A stretch of 10,630 nt of DNA, from assembly GCA_030588935.1 (NCBI GenBank), contig JAUUWR010000034.1:1-10630 (forward strand), read 5' to 3'. Position numbers and translations under genes: made by a program. Position 1 is the stretch's first letter. Every line of letters starts with the position of its first letter. Source of the stretch: a bacterium. Its GTDB lineage: Archaea > Nanobdellota > Nanobdellia > Pacearchaeales > GW2011-AR1. A model generated the notes under the pieces. The model was not told where the DNA came from, ran no database searches, and saw nothing but the letters and a program-made list of their open reading frames with translations. Of the stretch, positions 5,365 to 10,630 are shown piece by piece.

Positions 5365-5387
5365 AGCTTAAGCTACTCAGCTGAGTA
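5365..5387. repeat. Two abutting perfect palindromes
   Basis: AGCTTAAGCT (5365-5374) and TACTCAGCTGAGTA (5374-5387) share one base. Flanking CTATGA (5350-5355) can pair with TCATAG (5398-5403). They lie 80-100 nt before rpoB and could be a dimeric regulator site or part of an RNA fold. Confidence 0.7.
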
Positions 5388-5431
5388 ATTAATTATTCAT
5401 AGAGATTCCAAAAAATTAGATAAGAAAATAA

Positions 5432-5443
5432 CTTAAAATATTT
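5432..5443 (+). promoter_or_regulatory. TATA-like box for rpoB
   Basis: CTTAAAATATTT is centred about 31 nt before the rpoB ATG, predicting a start near 5463 and a leader of only a few bases. No ribosome binding site is present in the AAAATCAAAAATAAA before the ATG, which agrees with near-leaderless translation. If real, rpoB is transcribed separately from rpoH. Confidence 0.45.
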
Positions 5444-5468
5444 CCAAATTCCAAAAATCAAAAATAAA

Positions 5469-8400
5469 ATGCAACAAACCCAAAAAACCAAAACCCAAGA
5501 CAAACATCTTCTTGTGAAAAGATATTTAGAAGGACATAGTTTGGTTGAGTCAAATATAACTTCTTTTAATAATTTTGTTAATCATAGAATGCAAGAAATT
5601 GTGAATGAATTAAATGAAATAATACCTAAAGAAGAAACAGAAATTAAACTTGGAAAGATTAAAATAGACCGGCCGAATATCATTGAAGCTGATGGAAGTT
5701 CTCATTCAATAACTCCTGCTGAAGCAAGACTCAGGGGATTGACTTATTCTGCTCCAATTAACCTTGAAATTACAATTAAACAAACAGGGCAATTAGAAAG
5801 TTATAATGTTGAGATTGGCAGGATTCCCATTATTATTAAAAGCGATATCTGTAATTTGGTTGGAATGGATAAGGCGCAATTAATTGAAAATTATATTGAT
5901 CCCTTAGACCCCGGGGGGTATTTTATTATTAATGGAAATGAACGAGTAATTATCATGGCTGAAGACCTTGCTGAAAATCAAGCATTTATTGAAAAAGCAA
6001 AAGACGAAAAAATCACATTGAGATTATTTTCTAAAAGGGGAAGTTACAGAATCCCGATTTCAATAACAGACACTAATGAAGGAGTTGTTGAAGTCAGTTT
6101 TTCCAGATTTAAAAATATCCCAGTTATTGTAATTTTAAAGGCATTGGGATTGATTAAAGAAAGCGATATTGCAAGGCATATTGGAAAAGAAAATGACAGT
6201 CTAATTGTTAATTTATATGAGTTTATTAATATTCAGAATGAGGAAGATGCTATGATGTCAATTGCTGAAAAAACTTCTCTTCAAGGAACAAAAAAAGAAA
6301 TTTTAGGGAGAATAAAGCAAAGGCTTGACTCCTACTTCCTCCCCCACATTGGTTTAAGAAAAGAAGACAGGATTGAAAAAGCAATTACTTTATGCAAATT
6401 CGTAAAACAATTTTTTATTGCTAAAGAACATCCTGACAATCTGACAGACAAAGACCATTATGCTAATAAGAGGGTAAGAATGTCAGGTGACTTGTTATCA
6501 GATTTGTTCAGAGTTAACTTAAATATTTTAGTCAGGGATATTCAGCATTCTCTGCAAAAAATCCAGAAAAGAAAGAAATTTTATTCTATAAAAACAATTG
6601 CTAAGTCTACTTTATTTACTCATAGGGTTGAGTCTGCGATTGCTACAGGCAACTGGATTGGAGAAAGGACAGGAATTACACAAAACATGGATAAAACAAA
6701 TTATCTTGCTATCTTGTCCCAATTGCAAAGAGTTTCAAGCATGCTTCCAGGAGAGCAAGAAAATTTTCTTGCAAGGACATTGCATCCGACTCATTATGGA
6801 AGATTCTGTCCTGTTGAAACTCCTGAAGGAACTGAAATTGGCCTGAGAAAAAATCTTGCCTTGCTTGCGAAAATTTCTACACGAAGTGATTTAAAAAACG
6901 ACATTTTTATGAAAATATTAGCAGAATTAGGGATGAAAAAAGAAATAGAAGATTTAGGAAGTGATGTTTTTTATAATGGAAGATTTATAGGTTATATCAA
7001 AGAGCATGAAAAATTTATTTCTGATTTAAAACAAAAAAGACGGGCTGGGGAACTGCCAATTGAATTAAGTATAAGATATGATAAAAAAGTTGACAATGTT
7101 TTTTTATCGACTAATGTAGGAAGAGTCATGAGGCCTTTAATTATTGTTGAAAATGGAAAAGCAAGATTAACAGAAGAACATTTTAAATTATTAAAGAACA
7201 AGACTCTTACGTGGGATGATTTAATTAAAGAAGGAGTTATTGAATATTTAGATGCTGCTGAAGAGGAAAATACCCTGGTTGCATTAGACAAAAAAGATTT
7301 AAGTGAAGAGCACACTCACCTTGAGATTGATAAGATTGATTTTCTTGGTGTTGTTACTTCTCTTGTACCTTATGCTAATCATGATCAATCCAGCAGATTA
7401 AACAGGGGAAGCAAAACCCAGAAACAAGCATTAGGATTATATGCTGCTAATTTTTTGTGCAAAATAGATACTGATGTGAGTATTTTGCATTATCCTCAAA
7501 AACCAATTGTCAGGAGTTTTGTTTATGATACTTTAAATGTTCATCCTGCAGGACAAAATGTTGTTGTTGCTATTATGACGCACGAGGGCTATAATATGGA
7601 AGATGCTTTAATATTAAATCAGGGTTCTGTAAACAGGGGATTTGGAAGAAGCACTTATTTCAGGCCTTATACATCAGTGGAATTAAATTATGCAGGAGGG
7701 CTAAGAGATGAAATTACAATTCCTGAAAAAGATGTTTCTGGCTACAGAACAGAAGAAAGTTACAGGTTCTTAGAAGATGATGGCGTTACCTATCCTGAAG
7801 CTAAGCTTAATTCAGGAGAAGTTGTTATTGGAAAAACTTCTCCGCCTAAATTCCTATCAGAAGTCAGGGAGATTTCAGTTAGGGCTAAAAAAGAAGCAAG
7901 TTCTGTTATAAGACAAGAAGAAAAAGCAACGATTGATGCTGTATTTATTACTGAAGACAACCAGGGAAATAAAGTTATTCGGGTTAAAGCTCGTGACCAA
8001 AGAATTCCTGAATTAGGGGATAAATTTGCAACCTCGCACGGGCAAAAAGGAGTTATTGGAGCTATTGTTTCTGAAAATGACATGCCTTTTACCTCAAAAG
8101 GAATCAAACCTGATCTTATGTTTAATCCTCACGGAATTCCAAGCAGGATGACTGTTGGTTATTTAATAGAAATATTAGCTGGAAAAGTAGGTTGTTTATC
8201 TGGAGAAATAATTAATGGAACAGGATTTTCAGGACAGAAAATTGAAGATTTAGAAAACGAATTGAAAAATTTAGGGTTTAGATATGATGGGAAAGAAACT
8301 TTGTATAATGGAACTACTGGGAAAATGATGGATGTTAAAATTTTTATCGGAGATATGTATTATTTGAAATTAAAGTATATGGTTGCTAATAAGATGCATG

Positions 8401-8747
8401 CTCGTGCTTCTGGAAAAGTTACTTTGCTGACCCGGCAGCCGATTGAGGGGCGGGCAAAAGGCGGAGCTCTTCGTTTAGGTGAGATGGAACAGCAAGCGTT
8501 GGTTGCCCACGGAGCTTCCTTGTTATTAAAAGAAAGATACGACTCAGACAAGGTTGTAATAAATATCTGCACAAAATGCGGGGCAGTTGCTATTGAAGAC
8601 AGTGCCAGAGGGAAAATATTCTGCCCGATGTGCACCAGCCAGGATATCGAGCCTGTTGAAATGTCTTATGCTTTTAAGTTACTGGTTGATGAGATTCAAT
8701 CTTTGCACATTAAAACTAAATTTAATTTGAAGAATAAGTATGAGTGA
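5469..8747 (+). CDS. rpoB: DNA-directed RNA polymerase subunit B (Rpo2, unsplit)
   Basis: Second-largest subunit of archaeal RNA polymerase, forming one side of the active-site cleft. At 1092 aa it is a full-length fused subunit, slightly short of the usual 1,100-1,130 and not divided into B' and B'' as in methanogens and haloarchaea. Landmarks in order: DPGGYFIINGNER (147-159); GRFCPVETPEGTEIGL (from about 444), the conserved fork/core motif; MTHEGYNMEDALILNQ (H at 705); GDKFATSHGQKG (850-861), near the catalytic centre; GGALRLGEMEQQAL (998-1011), the hybrid-binding end; and a C-terminal zinc ribbon with Cys1034, 1037, 1052 and 1055, closing with the clamp segment LLVDEIQSLHI. Archaeal and eukaryotic rather than bacterial spacing of motifs. 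The ATG at 5469 gives the expected N-terminus. It overlaps the downstream membrane-protein gene by 8 nt. Confidence 0.98.
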   Translation: MQQTQKTKTQDKHLLVKRYLEGHSLVESNITSFNNFVNHRMQEIVNELNEIIPKEETEIKLGKIKIDRPNIIEADGSSHSITPAEARLRGLTYSAPINLEITIKQTGQLESYNVEIGRIPIIIKSDICNLVGMDKAQLIENYIDPLDPGGYFIINGNERVIIMAEDLAENQAFIEKAKDEKITLRLFSKRGSYRIPISITDTNEGVVEVSFSRFKNIPVIVILKALGLIKESDIARHIGKENDSLIVNLYEFINIQNEEDAMMSIAEKTSLQGTKKEILGRIKQRLDSYFLPHIGLRKEDRIEKAITLCKFVKQFFIAKEHPDNLTDKDHYANKRVRMSGDLLSDLFRVNLNILVRDIQHSLQKIQKRKKFYSIKTIAKSTLFTHRVESAIATGNWIGERTGITQNMDKTNYLAILSQLQRVSSMLPGEQENFLARTLHPTHYGRFCPVETPEGTEIGLRKNLALLAKISTRSDLKNDIFMKILAELGMKKEIEDLGSDVFYNGRFIGYIKEHEKFISDLKQKRRAGELPIELSIRYDKKVDNVFLSTNVGRVMRPLIIVENGKARLTEEHFKLLKNKTLTWDDLIKEGVIEYLDAAEEENTLVALDKKDLSEEHTHLEIDKIDFLGVVTSLVPYANHDQSSRLNRGSKTQKQALGLYAANFLCKIDTDVSILHYPQKPIVRSFVYDTLNVHPAGQNVVVAIMTHEGYNMEDALILNQGSVNRGFGRSTYFRPYTSVELNYAGGLRDEITIPEKDVSGYRTEESYRFLEDDGVTYPEAKLNSGEVVIGKTSPPKFLSEVREISVRAKKEASSVIRQEEKATIDAVFITEDNQGNKVIRVKARDQRIPELGDKFATSHGQKGVIGAIVSENDMPFTSKGIKPDLMFNPHGIPSRMTVGYLIEILAGKVGCLSGEIINGTGFSGQKIEDLENELKNLGFRYDGKETLYNGTTGKMMDVKIFIGDMYYLKLKYMVANKMHARASGKVTLLTRQPIEGRAKGGALRLGEMEQQALVAHGASLLLKERYDSDKVVINICTKCGAVAIEDSARGKIFCPMCTSQDIEPVEMSYAFKLLVDEIQSLHIKTKFNLKNKYE

Positions 8748-9450
8748 GATGGTAAGAAGTAAAGTGGTTTGGGTTGGTGGAATTATTGGATTATTAATAG
8801 GCATAGTTAGTGCTTGCTTGTTTGAGGCGATAGGAAAAAGTTTAATTTTTTTATATCCTTTAGGATTTTTTGAATCTAATTTTAATATGAATATTTTAGA
8901 ATGGGTGGGAGTAAGTCCCTCGTTTATCTTGCTTCATATTATTTCATGGGTTTTACTTGGCCTTATGGTTGGCCTTATAATATATAAAATAGGAAAAAGC
9001 AAAATGAAAAAAGCACACATTATTTTTATACTAATAATTTTATTAATTGGATTTTTAATGTTGGCTTTTACATTTAAAGTTGTGTATAATAATTATCTTT
9101 ATAATAATTTAGCTTTACCTTTCATCTATATTATTGGAGAAATTTTAATAATTTATGGATTATATTTATTAATAAAAGAAAAAATAAAGATTAATGAGTT
9201 TTTTAAACTAACAAAATCAAAAGTGATTTCATCATTAATAATATTTATAATTATAAGTCATATTCTTCTGGATTTATGGTCGTATCTTCCTCCTGGAACG
9301 TTTAGGTGTTTAGCAATTGGTTGTGAACCAATATTTAATGCTTCCAGAATGTTAGCTAGATCATCTCTTCTTTTTTTAATCTTATCATATTTGTTATCTT
9401 GTTTAATAATCTTTGGTTATAATAAAATAAGGAGAAAACAACAAAAATGA
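8740..9450 (+). CDS. Six-helix integral membrane protein of unknown function
   Basis: Family not recognised. The 236-aa product has about six hydrophobic segments: roughly 9-28, 60-84, 92-113, 124-146, 161-182 and 207-226, with a further hydrophobic patch at 34-44. The loops are short and the C-terminal tail is basic (YNKIRRKQQK), which by the positive-inside rule places the tail in the cytoplasm. The loop between helices 5 and 6 contains PPGTFRCLAIGCEPIF, with Cys190 and Cys195 that might bind metal or form a disulfide. Start ATG 8740 overlaps the rpoB stop by 8 nt; ATG 8749 is an alternative three codons later. Its stop overlaps the rpoA1 start as ATGA, so it is translationally coupled on both sides. 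No membrane protein normally sits between these polymerase genes. The low complexity typical of AT-rich membrane proteins makes distant homology hard to judge. Confidence 0.85.
   Translation: MSEMVRSKVVWVGGIIGLLIGIVSACLFEAIGKSLIFLYPLGFFESNFNMNILEWVGVSPSFILLHIISWVLLGLMVGLIIYKIGKSKMKKAHIIFILIILLIGFLMLAFTFKVVYNNYLYNNLALPFIYIIGEILIIYGLYLLIKEKIKINEFFKLTKSKVISSLIIFIIISHILLDLWSYLPPGTFRCLAIGCEPIFNASRMLARSSLLFLILSYLLSCLIIFGYNKIRRKQQK
9431..9434 (+). promoter_or_regulatory. Possible ribosome binding site of rpoA1
   Basis: GGAG ends 12 nt before the rpoA1 ATG at 9447, a long spacer; coupling through the ATGA overlap with the preceding gene is probably the main route of initiation. Confidence 0.35.
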
Positions 9451-10630
9451 AACCAATCCGCAAACAAGTTGAAAGCCTGCAGTTTACTTTGCTTAATCCT
9501 GATGAGATTAAGAAAATGAGCAAGGCAAAGATAATAACACCTGAACATTATGATGTAGATGGGTATCCTGTTGCAGGGGGGCGCATGGATTTAAGGTTGG
9601 GGGCGATTGACCCTGGAGTTAGGTGCAGAACCTGTGGTGGCAGGTTGAAAGAATGTCTTGGACATCCAGGAAGTATTGAATTAGCAAGACCAGTCCTGCA
9701 CATCAAATATACCCCAATCATAGAATTATTTTTAAGATGTTTTTGTTCTGAATGCCACAGATTAATGATTAAGGAAAAAGTTTTAGAAAAATGCAAGACT
9801 ATTAAAGACAGATTAAGAAAAGCAAAAGACACAAAAAAATGCCCTCATTGTGAATCTGAGCAGGAGAAAATCAAATTAGAAAGGCCAACTACGTTTAAAA
9901 AAGGCAAGAAAAGAATTTTTCCGGGAGAAATAAGGGAAAGACTTGTTAGAATTTCTGATGAAGAAGCAAAACTTGCAGGCATTAATCCTAAAATATTCCG
10001 GCCTGAATGGGGGATATTAACTTTATTATTAGTTCCTCCTGTAACAGTAAGACCAAGCATTACTTTAGAAAGTGGTGAAAGAAGTGAAGATGATTTAACT
10101 CATAAATTATCAGACATAATAAGGGCAAACCAAAGATTGTGGGAAAACCTAAATGCAGGAGCTCCGGAAGTTATTATAGAGGACTTATGGGATTTGCTGC
10201 AGTATCATATTACTACTTTTTTTGACAATTCAATAACAAAAATTCCTCCTGCAAGACATAGGTCAGGACAGCCGTTGAAAACAATTACAGAAAGAATAAA
10301 AGGAAAAGAAGGAAGAATCAGGTATAATCTTGCAGGAAAGAGAGTTAATTTTTCTTCAAGAACTGTTATTTCTCCAGACCCGGCATTAAAGATTAATGAG
10401 GTAGGAATCCCTGTTGAAATCGCGAAAGTTTTAACTGTAAATGAAAAAGTCAATTCTTTGAACATAGAAAAATTAAAAAAAATAATTTTAAGAGACGAAT
10501 ACCCAAGTGCTAATTATATTATCAGGCCTGATGGAAGAAGAAAAAGAATAACCGCGGATTTAAAACAAGAAATCTTAAATGAACTGGCGCCCGGTTATGT
10601 TGTGGAAAGACAATTAATTGACGGCGATGT
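9447..10630 (+). CDS. rpoA1: DNA-directed RNA polymerase subunit A' (Rpo1N), 5' part (3' end outside window)
   Basis: N-terminal portion of the largest archaeal RNA polymerase subunit, which carries the catalytic Mg2+ site further along. About 394 residues are visible, open to the right edge. The zinc sites of the clamp are clear: Cys60, Cys63, Cys70 and His73 in CRTCGGRLKECLGHPG, matching the family's C-x2-C-x6-C-x-G-H-x-G pattern, and a second set CSEC (100-103) with CPHC (132-135). The rudder/lid region GKEGRIRYNLAGKRVNFSS continues into RTVISPDPALKINEVG, a strongly conserved block. The last visible residues VERQLIDGD lead towards the N-R-Q-P-S-L-H segment; the NADFDGD catalytic loop is beyond the window. 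The start ATG 9447 lies in an ATGA overlap with the membrane-protein gene. The order rpoH-rpoB-rpoA1 is the standard archaeal order apart from that inserted gene. Confidence 0.97.
   Translation, partial: MKPIRKQVESLQFTLLNPDEIKKMSKAKIITPEHYDVDGYPVAGGRMDLRLGAIDPGVRCRTCGGRLKECLGHPGSIELARPVLHIKYTPIIELFLRCFCSECHRLMIKEKVLEKCKTIKDRLRKAKDTKKCPHCESEQEKIKLERPTTFKKGKKRIFPGEIRERLVRISDEEAKLAGINPKIFRPEWGILTLLLVPPVTVRPSITLESGERSEDDLTHKLSDIIRANQRLWENLNAGAPEVIIEDLWDLLQYHITTFFDNSITKIPPARHRSGQPLKTITERIKGKEGRIRYNLAGKRVNFSSRTVISPDPALKINEVGIPVEIAKVLTVNEKVNSLNIEKLKKIILRDEYPSANYIIRPDGRRKRITADLKQEILNELAPGYVVERQLIDGD

Larger units (their letters stand above)
5064..5468 (+). other. Gene-free spacer between rpoH and rpoB
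   Basis: No reading frame of useful length and no tRNA is seen on either strand; the best small frame is an 8-codon one (ATG 5104, MAREKRLK). The first 40 nt are almost pure A/T with a 12-nt palindrome ATAAATATTTAT (5095-5106), which could act as a TATA region for a transcript starting near 5130. A weaker ATCTC/GAGAT repeat spans 5162-5183. Four strong inverted repeats follow from 5203 to 5334, then two abutting palindromes (5365-5387), then a likely rpoB promoter. Confidence 0.8.

Noticed and set aside
5350..5384. Possible box C/D sRNA (ATGATAG ... CTGA) upstream of rpoB
   Set aside because: The C box has mismatches, there is no D'/C' pair, the interval is too short for two guides and the terminal stem is poor.
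5064..5468. RNase P RNA or SRP RNA in the rpoH-rpoB gap
   Set aside because: None of the conserved RNase P blocks (such as GAGGAAAGTC or ACAGAA-type signature in context) or SRP loop motifs was found.
6598..6846. Plus-strand 82-codon frame inside rpoB
   Set aside because: It overlaps the strongly conserved rpoB core in another frame and shows no family features.
9548..10465. Several minus-strand open frames across the right end
   Set aside because: They lie antisense to the clearly coding rpoA1, which is open to the window edge; they are frame shadows.

Overview
The window suggests an AT-rich archaeon, most likely a small-genome DPANN-type lineage (Woesearchaeota/Pacearchaeota-like). That lineage is an inference from composition, compactness and divergent proteins. 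The archaeal assignment itself is firm: there is an rpoH gene (the Rpb5 C-terminal homologue), a single unsplit archaeal/eukaryotic-type rpoB, and the start of a separate rpoA1. TATA-like boxes sit about 25 nt before several gene starts, and the tRNA has no encoded CCA. All genes recognised are on the + strand.

Left half (1-4187): a deoxyribonucleotide-supply cluster. It opens with the C-terminal part of an adenosylcobalamin-dependent (class II) ribonucleotide reductase, nrdJ, cut by the window edge. A thioredoxin follows, the likely electron donor to the reductase. Next is a ThyA-type thymidylate synthase with its own TATA box and an apparently leaderless start. The thyA end overlaps an unrecognised 256-aa gene that has a good ribosome binding site inside thyA, and that gene is followed 1 nt later by a HAD-superfamily phosphatase. 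Reductase, reductant and thymidylate synthase form a clear pathway. The last two genes may act on nucleotides but that is only inferred from position.

Middle (4188-5468): a complete tRNA-Lys(UUU) gene, then a 138-aa small protein with an N-terminal hydrophobic segment only 21 nt downstream, then rpoH. Between rpoH and rpoB lies a gene-free stretch of about 405 nt, which is unusual for this normally tight cluster. It holds four consecutive strong inverted repeats at 5203-5334. They fall into two related pairs, the first with a compensatory A-T to G-C pair change, followed by two abutting palindromes. This is the best candidate in the window for an undescribed element, either a structured RNA or a leader/regulatory region.

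Right half (5469-10630): rpoB, then a six-helix membrane protein overlapping both neighbours, then the 5' part of rpoA1, which runs off the right edge. A membrane protein translationally coupled between the two largest RNA polymerase subunits is the second unusual point of the window.
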